The notes under the pieces: model-generated
Told to the model about the DNA's origin: nothing
The model's database searches: none
What the model saw: the letters and a program-made list of their open reading frames with translations, nothing else
NCBI GenBank assembly: GCA_005879655.1
Contig: VBJK01000064.1
Location: forward strand, 1-31,641
Direction: 5' to 3'
Length of the DNA stretch: 31,641 nucleotides
Source: Chloroflexota bacterium
GTDB taxonomy: Bacteria; Chloroflexota; Ktedonobacteria; Ktedonobacterales; Ktedonobacteraceae
Shown: positions 7,120 through 14,828 of the stretch, piece after piece
Position numbering within the stretch: the first letter of the stretch is position 1
Layout: each line of letters starts with the position of its first letter
Program-made: the position numbers and the translations under genes

Positions 7120-7876
7120 GAGGACTCATATCAGAACGGCGTGGAAAGTAGGGGTAAGTTATGTCCATTGGTGGTGGTTGTCGCGGCTTAAGAAGCCACG
7201 TTATCACCAGACCAGCGAGAAACCCCCCGACATGAGCAAAGTAGGCAACACCGCCCATACCCTGGTGAGTAGCGTAGAGCGACGCCAGACCGCTGAAGAA
7301 TTGGAGCACGAACCACAGCCCGATCAGGATGAAGGCAGGAACTGTCGTGATAGTAAAGAAGACTACAAGGATGATGACGGTACGCACACCAGCCCATGGG
7401 AAAAGTACCAGATATCCAGCCAGTACTCCCGCGATGGCACCGCTCGCGCCCAGATTGGGTATGGGAGAGGTCGGATTGATGAATATCTGTGTTAGACTTG
7501 CTACCAGGCCGCAGAAGAGGTAGAAGACCAGGTACGTCATGTGCCCTAGCCGATCCTCTACATTATCGCCAAAGACGTAGAGGTAAAGCATATTCCCCCC
7601 AAGATGGAGCCAGCCTCCATGCATGAACATAGAGGTGATCAGGGTCAGGTAAACCGGATGCGGTGTCTCAAACAAGATTTTGTGTTGCAGCAAGTCCGTT
7701 TGAGGAATGCCCCTTACCAGAGCGGCAGGCACTATGGAATACGCGAAGATGAAATCTTCAACGGCGGGACCAAGTGAGACTTGATAAAGAAAGACGGCGA
7801 CATTGATCGCAATAATTGCCCATGTCACCCAAGGCAGACTTCTGCGAGGTCCTGGATAGTCCTTGAGAGGAATCAC
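7100..7876 (-). CDS. Rhomboid family intramembrane serine protease
   Basis: 258 residues with about six membrane helices. The signature blocks are HGGWLHLGGNMLYLYVFGDNVED (about 86-108), GASGAIAG with the nucleophile Ser145, and AHVGGFLAG with the catalytic His215, the usual Ser/His dyad. It cleaves transmembrane helices of other membrane proteins within the bilayer. The loop 1 region and the glycine-rich last helix are intact, and the length is normal for bacterial rhomboids. The C-terminal tail is Pro-rich (KPRQPPPMDITYPYFPRRSD). The ATG has GAGGAGGAGA-type sequence just upstream. It is transcribed alone, convergent with the binding-protein-like ORF. Confidence 0.93.
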   Translation of the reverse strand: MIPLKDYPGPRRSLPWVTWAIIAINVAVFLYQVSLGPAVEDFIFAYSIVPAALVRGIPQTDLLQHKILFETPHPVYLTLITSMFMHGGWLHLGGNMLYLYVFGDNVEDRLGHMTYLVFYLFCGLVASLTQIFINPTSPIPNLGASGAIAGVLAGYLVLFPWAGVRTVIILVVFFTITTVPAFILIGLWFVLQFFSGLASLYATHQGMGGVAYFAHVGGFLAGLVITWLLKPRQPPPMDITYPYFPRRSDMSPPSWWER

Positions 7877-8172
7877 GATCTCCTCCTCTTACGATGTCGT
7901 TACAACTGTCTCATCGAGGAGCAATGCACTCTTTGCGAAAAGCGTTGTTTATGATCTGGTTTCCTGTATACACCCTGTCTGTACATTTCTTATAGCCATC
8001 AAGGATACATGGCCCCTCTTTCTTGAGTACGTTCGCGTGCCTGTACATCGATGCAAAGACTGCTGCTCATCGTTCAGAGAAGACCCCCTCTATGTCAGAG
8101 ATGACGACAAAAGAAAGTCTGAGCGCTTTTCCTTTTGAGGAACACGAGGAGTGCAAAGCTCAGAGCTAAGTG
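7877..8172. other. Gene-free spacer between rhomboid gene and hemB
   Basis: Holds the rhomboid promoter region and the 3' end of the heme operon. An open frame of 90 codons crosses it on the plus strand, but it has no Shine-Dalgarno site and no family resemblance. Just before the hemB stop, AGGAGT (8149-8154) and ACTCCT (8173-8178) can pair around an inner AGCTCAGAGCT, a weak candidate for a terminator of the heme operon. Confidence 0.4.
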
Positions 8173-9150
8173 CTACTCCTGCAACCACTGCGCAACATCC
8201 GGTGCAAAATACGTGATAATCATATCCGCACCGGCACGCCGAATACCCGTTAATACCTCCATCACAACACGGCGCTCGTCAATCCAGCCATTTTGTGCGG
8301 CAGCCTTGATCATCGCAAACTCGCCACTCACATTGTATGCAGCAAGCGGCAGATCACAGTGGTCACGCACACGGCGAATGACATCCAGGTAGGCCAGCGC
8401 AGGCTTGACCATCACAATATCCGCCCCTTCAGCAATATCTAGCTCTACCTCCCTTAACGCCTCCCGCAGATTGGCCGGGTCCATCTGATAGGCACGACGG
8501 TCGCCAAATTGCGGGACAGAGCCAGCTGCATCACGGAATGGACCATAGAAGGCAGAGGCAAATTTAGCCGAATATGCCATGATGGGTGTTTGCTCAAAGC
8601 CATGTTCATCTAATGCATGCCGGAGCGCACCTACACGACCATCCATCATATCCGAGGGGGCCACAATATCGGCACCTGCCTCAGCATGAGAAAGTGCCAT
8701 ACGGGCATACAATGCAAGCGATTCGTCATTGTGGACGGTGTCATTATGGATGACGCCACAATGGCCGTGGCTGGTATATTCACATAGGCAGACATCGGTA
8801 ATGATGAGGGTGTCGGGCGTCTCCGCTTTCAAACGGCGTATCGCCTGTTGAATAATCCCTCGTTCGGCGTATGCTTGCGAACCAAGCTCGTCCTTCTCAT
8901 TGGGAATACCAAAGAGCAGTACCGCTGGAATGCCGAGGCGGGCAATGCGCTCAGCTTCATGACCTAGCTGCTCCAAGGGCCATTGCACGATGCCGGGCAT
9001 GGAAGGAATTTCGTGTGGTTGGTTGATGTGCTCGGCAACGAAGAGCGGATAGATGAGTTGATCGACGCTTAGATGGGTCTCGCGCACGAGGCCGCGCAAG
9101 CGTTCGTTTTGTCGCGTACGGCGTAGACGTACTGTTGGGAATGTGCTCAT
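8173..9150 (-). CDS. hemB: Porphobilinogen synthase (delta-aminolevulinate dehydratase)
   Basis: Condenses two 5-aminolevulinate molecules to porphobilinogen in the cytoplasm. The 325-residue length is normal. The zinc-type cysteine cluster DVCLCEYTSHGHCG is present (Cys121, Cys123, Cys131), so this is a Zn-dependent form and not an Asp-rich Mg form. Schiff-base lysines are Lys196 in YSAKFASAFYGPFRDA and Lys249 in MVKPALAYLD. It is last in the heme operon, 14 bases after hemL. The product feeds HemC, encoded earlier in the same transcript. Confidence 0.97.
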   Translation of the reverse strand: MSTFPTVRLRRTRQNERLRGLVRETHLSVDQLIYPLFVAEHINQPHEIPSMPGIVQWPLEQLGHEAERIARLGIPAVLLFGIPNEKDELGSQAYAERGIIQQAIRRLKAETPDTLIITDVCLCEYTSHGHCGVIHNDTVHNDESLALYARMALSHAEAGADIVAPSDMMDGRVGALRHALDEHGFEQTPIMAYSAKFASAFYGPFRDAAGSVPQFGDRRAYQMDPANLREALREVELDIAEGADIVMVKPALAYLDVIRRVRDHCDLPLAAYNVSGEFAMIKAAAQNGWIDERRVVMEVLTGIRRAGADMIITYFAPDVAQWLQE

Positions 9151-9164
9151 GAGTTTTCTCCTCG

Positions 9165-10481
9165 TTATGCCGTCTTGCGTAGGGCTAGCTCTGCGCTACG
9201 GATGGTCTCCTCAAGCATGGCATCGCTGAGGGCTAGCGAGATGAAACAGGCTTCAAACTGCGATGGGGGCAGATAGACGTTGCGTGCTAGCATTTCCCAG
9301 AAGAAGCGGGCGTAACGTGCTGTATCTGAACGTTTTGCGCTGGCATAGTCGGTGACTGGCTCGTCTGCGAAATAGAGACAGAACATCGCGCCAATACGTA
9401 CTACCTGCGCTTTTGTGCCTGTATCATGTACAACACGTTGCAATCCCTCGGCAAGCAACTGGCTTTTATGCTCTAGTTGCTCGTACTGCCCCAGCTTGCG
9501 TAGCTCTTGCAGGGTTGCGATACCCGCAGCCATCGCCAGGGGATTGCCGGACAGTGTGCCTGCTTGATACATTGTCCCGATTGGTGCTACATGCTGCATG
9601 ATTGCTCGCTGACCACCATATGCGCCAACGGGTAGACCACCGCCGATGATCTTGCCAAAGCAGGTGAGATCAGGCTTGATACCAACACGCTGCTGCATTC
9701 CGCCCAATGCAACGCGAAAACCAGTCATCACTTCGTCAAAGATGAGTAGCGCGCCATATTGTAGTGTTAATGCACGTAGCCTTTCGAGAAAGCCGTCAGC
9801 GGGCAAGACCAAGCCCATGTTTGCAGCGACTGGCTCGACAATAATGGCGGCAATGTCGTTAGGGTAAGTACGGAAGAGTGTCTCAACGGCTGCACTGTCG
9901 TTGTAAGCGGCAGTAAGGGTGTGTGCAGTTGTTTCGGCAGGAACACCTGGACTATCGGGTAAGCCCATCGTGGCTACACCGGAGCCAGCTTGCACGAGCA
10001 GCATATCGGCATGACCATGGTAGCAGCCGCTGAATTTGATGATCTTGTTACGTCCGGTATAAGCACGTGCTAGGCGTAAAGCGCTCATGGTTGCTTCGGT
10101 GCCTGAGTTGACAAAGCGCAACATTTCGACCGAAGGAACGCACTCAATGACTAATTTCGCTAATGCGCTCTCAGCCTGGGTTGGCGCTCCAAAGCTAAAG
10201 CCTCGCTTGCTGGCCTCGATCACTGCCTCCACGACTGAGGGATAGGCATGACCCAGTATCATTGGTCCCCACGACTGGACATAATCGAGATAGCGATTCC
10301 CATCTACATCGTACAGGTAAGGACCCTGTGCATGATCAATGAAGACTGGTTCGCCGCCTACGCCACGAAAGGCGCGGACAGGACTGTTCACGCCTCCCGG
10401 CAGAAGGGTTTGCGCCTCTTGGAAAAGTACGTGCGAATGGGACAGTTGCAAAGAACTGTCCCCCTGAATCTGGTTTTGCAT
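9165..10481 (-). CDS. hemL: Glutamate-1-semialdehyde 2,1-aminomutase
   Basis: PLP-dependent class-III aminotransferase-fold enzyme that converts glutamate-1-semialdehyde to 5-aminolevulinate. 438 residues, the usual size. Motifs: [11 protein letters not shown] at the N-terminus, [16 protein letters not shown] (cofactor phosphate), [18 protein letters not shown] (Asp-Glu holding the pyridine ring) and Lys277 in [17 protein letters not shown], which forms the internal aldimine. Together with HemA in the same operon it makes up the C5 pathway for ALA. It lies 13 bases after hemQ and 14 before hemB. AAGAG lies just upstream of its ATG. Confidence 0.97.
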   Translation of the reverse strand: MQNQIQGDSSLQLSHSHVLFQEAQTLLPGGVNSPVRAFRGVGGEPVFIDHAQGPYLYDVDGNRYLDYVQSWGPMILGHAYPSVVEAVIEASKRGFSFGAPTQAESALAKLVIECVPSVEMLRFVNSGTEATMSALRLARAYTGRNKIIKFSGCYHGHADMLLVQAGSGVATMGLPDSPGVPAETTAHTLTAAYNDSAAVETLFRTYPNDIAAIIVEPVAANMGLVLPADGFLERLRALTLQYGALLIFDEVMTGFRVALGGMQQRVGIKPDLTCFGKIIGGGLPVGAYGGQRAIMQHVAPIGTMYQAGTLSGNPLAMAAGIATLQELRKLGQYEQLEHKSQLLAEGLQRVVHDTGTKAQVVRIGAMFCLYFADEPVTDYASAKRSDTARYARFFWEMLARNVYLPPSQFEACFISLALSDAMLEETIRSAELALRKTA

Positions 10482-10494
10482 CTCTTATAGCCTT

Positions 10495-11259
10495 CTACGC
10501 GCCAATCGCCTCTAAGATTTCCTCTATCGGCTGTGCGGCACAGCAAAACATGGGTGTGTCACGCAGGGTATACTGACTGGCCTCTGCTTCGCGTAACTCT
10601 TGCACTAGATCGAGGAAATCGGCTACACTGTCGGACTCGAATGCTACCACAAACTCCTGATCATCCAGACCGAATGAATAGGTGGTATTGAGTGTCACGT
10701 TCGGATACTTTAAGCCCACACGGATATGCTCGTTCATCATGCGCTTACGCTCTTCTAGCGGTAATGCATACCAGGGGCGTGTTTTGATGAAAGGATAGAC
10801 GAATAGGTACTTTTTATCATCTGGGGTAATGACCAAGCGCGGATCGTGAGTACCACGGGCGTTCTTCCCAACGTATACCGAGCGCTTTGTCATAGAGAGG
10901 AAAGAACGGACCTCGCTTAAATATGGTCCGATTGTGCTGCGGCGGATCTGGCTATTCAATGTACGCAGGTTCTCAATATCGTAGGTTGCCTGCCATAACA
11001 TAAAGTCACAATCGGAACGCAGACCATACAGACCAAAACTACGGATCAATTCCTCCTGACCATATTCTTGCACAATCTCTATAAGCTGCTGCTTGCCATA
11101 CTGACAGAGGTCAGCAGGTAGGTGATGCCACTGCTGATCCAGTTTATAGAATGTAAACCGGACCAACTGGCGTGGTTGCTTCGGTTTGGGTTGCCCTGGG
11201 GCACTTTCCGTCGCCGTTTGGTGGGTATTAACAGAATTGACGAGAGTTTGCTCTGTCAT
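10495..11259 (-). CDS. hemQ: Coproheme decarboxylase (HemQ/ChdC), chlorite-dismutase family
   Basis: 254 residues. The first 33 residues are a Pro/Gln-rich extension not needed by the fold; the two ferredoxin-like halves follow. HemQ decarboxylates iron-coproporphyrin III to heme b with peroxide. Supporting residues are the catalytic Tyr155 in FVYPFIKTRPWY (the YP motif), the WYALPLEERKRMMNEH block, and His178 as the likely proximal iron ligand. The Arg of true chlorite dismutases is not obvious. Its place between hemD and hemL supports the heme role over chlorite detoxification. The tail carries a Cys pair (MFCCAAQP). The start overlaps the hemD stop by 4 bases (ATGA), implying translational coupling. 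Confidence 0.93.
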   Translation of the reverse strand: MTEQTLVNSVNTHQTATESAPGQPKPKQPRQLVRFTFYKLDQQWHHLPADLCQYGKQQLIEIVQEYGQEELIRSFGLYGLRSDCDFMLWQATYDIENLRTLNSQIRRSTIGPYLSEVRSFLSMTKRSVYVGKNARGTHDPRLVITPDDKKYLFVYPFIKTRPWYALPLEERKRMMNEHIRVGLKYPNVTLNTTYSFGLDDQEFVVAFESDSVADFLDLVQELREAEASQYTLRDTPMFCCAAQPIEEILEAIGA

Positions 11260-12131
11260 ATTTTTATGCCTCTTTCGACCTGAACAATGGCCTGCACTAG
11301 TCCGTCAATGGTAAACTCCTGTGCCTCAATATCGACGTGGAGGCCTAGTTCGCGTGCCGTTTGGGAAGTAATGGGGCCAATACTGGCGATAGTTGTGTGT
11401 GCTAATATGGTAGCCAGCTCGTCTGCTAGTGCCGGACTATCCTGTGTACAATGGTTGAGCCATACCAAGAAGTTGCGTACAGTAGAAGAACTGGTAAAAG
11501 TCAAAATTTCTAGCTGGTGCTGTCGTAGCAATTGTAATACTGCTCGTCCGTGTTCGTCATCAGCTGCTACCGGTAGTGTATGATATGCTGCCACATCGTC
11601 CACGATCGCACCGGCCTCTTGTAGCTCAGTCACCAGCACCTTACGCGCCTCAGCTGCACGTGCTAGCAGAATACGCTGTCCTGCGATAAGCGTACCTCGC
11701 TTATACACATCCTTGATCAGTGCAGTCGCTACCTCTTCCGCGATGTACTCGTCCGGCACAAGATTGGTTTTTACTCCGTACTGTGCCAATGTCGCGGCGG
11801 TGGCTGGACCAATCGTGGCCACGCGTACATTGCTCAATGCCTGCGGCTCATAGCCAAGCGTTTGCAGGCGCTCTAGACAGAGCTTCACGCCGTTAGCGCT
11901 GGTAAAGATTAGCCAGTCATAGGAGCGATTCCCCTCGCCATACAAGCACCGTAGCGCAGAGTCTAAAGCGCTCCAATCGTGCGGCGGCACAATACGAATG
12001 GTGGGAAATTCGACCGGAAGTGCACCTAGTGAGCGCAGTTTCTCGCTCAACACACTTGCCTGATCGCGTGTACGTGTCACCAGAACACGCTTATGCTGAA
12101 GTGGTAATGTGCCTTCCTTTTGTTCAGGCAT
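11256..12131 (-). CDS. hemD: Uroporphyrinogen-III synthase
   Basis: Closes and inverts ring D of hydroxymethylbilane to give uroporphyrinogen III. 291 residues in two Rossmann-like lobes. Visible blocks are KRVLVTRTRDQASVLSEKLRSLGALPVEFPTIRI, YDWLIFTSANGVKLCLERL, VRVATIGPATAATLAQYG, ILLARAAEARKVLVTELQEAGAIVDDVAAYHT, EILTFTSSSTVRNFL and IASIGPITSQTARELGL, the standard series for this poorly conserved family. It stands alone, not fused to CobA or HemC. It overlaps hemC by 8 bases and hemQ by 4, in the middle of the operon. Confidence 0.95.
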   Translation of the reverse strand: MPEQKEGTLPLQHKRVLVTRTRDQASVLSEKLRSLGALPVEFPTIRIVPPHDWSALDSALRCLYGEGNRSYDWLIFTSANGVKLCLERLQTLGYEPQALSNVRVATIGPATAATLAQYGVKTNLVPDEYIAEEVATALIKDVYKRGTLIAGQRILLARAAEARKVLVTELQEAGAIVDDVAAYHTLPVAADDEHGRAVLQLLRQHQLEILTFTSSSTVRNFLVWLNHCTQDSPALADELATILAHTTIASIGPITSQTARELGLHVDIEAQEFTIDGLVQAIVQVERGIKI

Positions 12132-13110
12132 ATTGATGCTCCCTGTTGTTGAGCGCTCGGATAATCTGATCAGCGCCTTGTGTCAATGCCTGCTCTGCCA
12201 GATTCACTCCGAGCTGCTCAGCATACTCAACGCCGTGCTCAGGTGTCCAGGGTATACGCTGGTGCACCTCTACACGTTGTTGCCCATCCAGACTAATGAC
12301 TAGGCCATGCACAGCCAGCGTGCCATCAACAACGCTGCCGTGCGCGGCTACCGGCAGATAACAGCCAGCACCCAGACGCCGCATAAACATACGCTCGGCG
12401 CTTGTAGCCGCTTGTACTGCGCTATCGTGCAACGGTGCTAGCAGGGCGCGCATGGCTGGCTCATCGCGTATCTCTAAGGCCAAAGCGCCCTGCCCTGGAG
12501 CGGGCAACAGCTCTGACACGGGAAAATAGGTCATGCGTCCAGACAGACTGGTGTGCAAGTTAAGACGGTGCAAGCCAGCAGAAGCCAGGACAATACCATC
12601 ATAATCACCGGCGGCAAGTTTGCGTAAGCGCGTATCGACATTGCCACGGACTGATAAAATCTGTGCATCAGGACAGATAGTGCGCAGTTGTGCCGTGCGA
12701 CGTAAGCTACAAGTGCCAATGCGCAGAGCTGTGTGTGTCACCGTATTCGTGTGTAGGCGCACATCTACCAGACGAACGGGCAAGCTACTAACAAAAACAT
12801 CACGTACATCCTCGCGTGGGCCTGGCACAACAATACGCAAACCGTCCGGTTGAGCGGTAGGCAAATCTTTCAGGCTATGCACGGCCAAGTCGATACGATC
12901 TTCCTGCAAGGCGCGTTCAATCTCAGTGACAAAAACACCATCGCCCCCAATTTGTGAGAGTGGCACATTCGTAACGCGATCGCCAGTGGTACGGATTTGT
13001 AAAATCTCGATCTCAAGATCAGGCCATTGCCGATGTAGCTGCTCTGCCACCCAATTCGTTTGTATCATGGCGAGCTTGCTCGCTCGTGTCCCTATCGTAA
13101 TTCGCTTCAT
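12124..13110 (-). CDS. hemC: Hydroxymethylbilane synthase (porphobilinogen deaminase)
   Basis: Polymerises four porphobilinogens to hydroxymethylbilane on a covalently bound dipyrromethane primer. 328 residues from the ATG at 13110, chosen because MKRITIGTRASKLAM is the family N-terminus and GGAAGAGG lies just upstream; an open frame continues to 13182 but lacks both. Key residues: Asp82 in HSLKDLP, Arg-rich TCSLRR, and Cys250 in RRLGAGCYLP, which anchors the cofactor. The first 92 bases overlap the end of hemA in another frame. The C-terminal domain is normal and ends 8 bases inside hemD. Confidence 0.96.
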   Translation of the reverse strand: MKRITIGTRASKLAMIQTNWVAEQLHRQWPDLEIEILQIRTTGDRVTNVPLSQIGGDGVFVTEIERALQEDRIDLAVHSLKDLPTAQPDGLRIVVPGPREDVRDVFVSSLPVRLVDVRLHTNTVTHTALRIGTCSLRRTAQLRTICPDAQILSVRGNVDTRLRKLAAGDYDGIVLASAGLHRLNLHTSLSGRMTYFPVSELLPAPGQGALALEIRDEPAMRALLAPLHDSAVQAATSAERMFMRRLGAGCYLPVAAHGSVVDGTLAVHGLVISLDGQQRVEVHQRIPWTPEHGVEYAEQLGVNLAEQALTQGADQIIRALNNREHQYA

Positions 13111-14374
13111 GATCCTCTTCCAAAGCAAATAAGTAACGCATAGCCTCTGCATAGATATGCCCTTGACCAACAGCCGCAGCATCTTTTAGTCGCAACATAG
13201 GAGTATGCAAGACTTTATTCATCAAACGTGTTGTTAATTCCTGGACCGCAGCCAATTCTCGTTCGGAGAGCGAAGGTGAGAGTTGTCGCATCGTACGGGC
13301 AAGTTCCTGGCGGCGTAAGGCATCGATATGCTGGCGTAAATCGCTAATGGTATCGACAACGCCCAGCGATGCCAGCCAGCGCTGGAATGCCTGTACTTCT
13401 ATGGCAATGATGGCCTGTACACGCTCAGCTTCCTGTAAGCGCAGATGAATCCCCTTCTCGACCTCCGCTTGTAAGTCGTCCAGATTATAGAGATACACCG
13501 CAGGTAACGTACTAACAAAGGGATCTATATCACGTGGTAGGGCTATATCAATCAATAGTAAAGAACGAGCACAACGTCGCTGCATGACTTGCTGCATAAG
13601 TTCGCTAGTAATAATAACTCGTGGCGCTGTTGTTGAGCTAATCACCACATCGGCCTCAACCAATGCATCAGCGAGTTCGCTGAAGGGCCGGTGATGGGCA
13701 TCGAGGGTTTGTGCAAGATCGGCTGCGTGGGCCTGGGTGCGATTGATGATCACTAAGCGTTGAGCACCATTGTCGCGTAGATTGCGCGCGGCTAGCTCGC
13801 TCATCTGACCTGATCCGACCAGTAAGACCTGCGCATCTGCAAGTTGTGGGAAAAGATGCCTTGCTAGCTGCACAGCGACATGGCTAATAGAGGTTGCATT
13901 GCGACTGATACCGGTCTCGCTACGAGCACGCTTGCCAACATTTACCGCAGCACGGAACAGAGCTGATGTCACAGGACCAGCATAACCACTACCTTGAGCA
14001 ATCTCCAGAGCATTGACCACCTGCCCCTGAATCTGCGGCTCCCCTGGCACTAGTGAGTAGAGTCCGCAGGCCACACCAAAAAGATGCGCAATAGCCTGCT
14101 CGTCAGCCAATGTGTAGCAATGCTTGACAAGCTCATCATACGCAACCTGGCGCGTTTCACTCAGCACACGCAGCAACGCAGCATATCCCTGCTCGACCTC
14201 CGTACACACAGCATAAAGCTCTATCCGGTTGCATGTAGAAAGCAACACGCATTCTTGAGTTAACTGGCGTGCTACCCGCATGACCAGGGGAAGTTGACGA
14301 GAAGAGCAAGCGAGACGTTCGCGTAATGCAATTGACGCTGTGTTGTGATCAACGCCAACAACAACGATATGCAT
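13019..14374 (-). CDS. hemA: Glutamyl-tRNA reductase
   Basis: First enzyme of C5-pathway tetrapyrrole synthesis: reduces Glu-tRNA(Glu) with NADPH to glutamate-1-semialdehyde. 451 residues. Catalytic Cys48 lies in LLSTCNRIELYA; GVDHNTA opens the N-terminal domain; GLYSLVPGEPQIQGQV is the tRNA/catalytic signature; LLVGSGQMSELAARNL is the NADPH site; and the C-terminal dimerisation helices are visible (LTTRLMNKVLHTPMLRLK). The last 30 or so residues (to NELGGRAATSAMA) lie beyond the conserved fold and share DNA with the start of hemC. It leads the operon; AAGAGG lies 6 bases before the ATG and a sigma-70 promoter is at 14417-14444. Confidence 0.96.
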   Translation of the reverse strand: MHIVVVGVDHNTASIALRERLACSSRQLPLVMRVARQLTQECVLLSTCNRIELYAVCTEVEQGYAALLRVLSETRQVAYDELVKHCYTLADEQAIAHLFGVACGLYSLVPGEPQIQGQVVNALEIAQGSGYAGPVTSALFRAAVNVGKRARSETGISRNATSISHVAVQLARHLFPQLADAQVLLVGSGQMSELAARNLRDNGAQRLVIINRTQAHAADLAQTLDAHHRPFSELADALVEADVVISSTTAPRVIITSELMQQVMQRRCARSLLLIDIALPRDIDPFVSTLPAVYLYNLDDLQAEVEKGIHLRLQEAERVQAIIAIEVQAFQRWLASLGVVDTISDLRQHIDALRRQELARTMRQLSPSLSERELAAVQELTTRLMNKVLHTPMLRLKDAAAVGQGHIYAEAMRYLFALEEDHEANYDRDTSEQARHDTNELGGRAATSAMA

Positions 14375-14416
14375 ACAAACCTCTTAAATCTTAAAATTGT
14401 AAACGGTTCTATAGAG

Positions 14417-14444
14417 ATTTTAGCGTTTTTTGGAATTTCGTCAA
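14417..14444 (-). promoter_or_regulatory. Promoter of the heme operon
   Basis: On the minus strand, TTGACG (14444-14439) and TAAAAT (14422-14417) are separated by 16 bases, a close match to the sigma-70 consensus. Transcription would start near 14410, giving a leader of about 36 bases before hemA. No riboswitch fits in so short a leader. Confidence 0.65.
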
Positions 14445-14635
14445 GACCCAAGCCGAAACGCACGCTTGCCATAGGACAAAATACGCACCTTTCCACTTCT
14501 ACCGATACATTTAGCTACGTGATTTCGTTAAATGTTAGTGAGCACCGGCAGCGCGCACGAGCCATCCTCGAAAAATTCAGCACATCTGCGTTGCTCTTAA
14601 TATAGTTAAGAAATACCATTTTATTCCAGGCATAT

Positions 14636-14760
14636 CCCTAATGCAGAAACACGAGGGGTGGTAGGGATTGGGGGTCTAGGGGGCGAAGCCACCCTGGCGG
14701 GGTTTGGGGTGTCCCCAAATTCTCCCATTCCCCAAAAGGTTTTGGGATTATGCACTAAGG
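14636..14760. repeat. G-rich palindromic repeat element, probably dispersed
   Basis: The ends CCCTAATGCA and TGCACTAAGG are imperfect inverted repeats (8 of 10). Inside are long G-runs, a CGAAGCC segment and the stem TTTGGGG-TGT-CCCCAAA, then CCCCAAAAGGTTTTGGG. The layout is like a small non-coding mobile repeat. I recall similar GGGGTTTGGGG...CCCCAAA blocks between genes in Ktedonobacter-type genomes, but copy number cannot be tested here. It fills most of the 454-bp gap between hemA and the zinc-ribbon gene. Confidence 0.55.
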
Positions 14761-14828
14761 AATTTTATGCAGGTTAATCAGGCTAGCCAGCTCGCAAGAA
14801 AAGAAAATCGAGAGAAAAGGTAACATTC

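Noticed and set aside
7863..8138. Open frame of about 90 codons in the rhomboid-hemB gap
   Set aside because: Begins with TTG, has no ribosome site, overlaps the rhomboid start and resembles no protein family.
10495..11259. True chlorite dismutase
   Set aside because: The gene sits inside the heme operon and has the HemQ-type YP...WYALPLEER pattern; no chlorate or perchlorate reduction gene is near.
13111..13182. Longer HemC beginning at 13182
   Set aside because: The additional 24 residues lie within hemA and precede the conserved MKRITIGTRASKLA start, which has its own GGAAGAGG site.
14345..14605. 86-codon open frame opposite the hemA promoter
   Set aside because: Overlaps the promoter and start of hemA, lacks a ribosome site and has no family resemblance.
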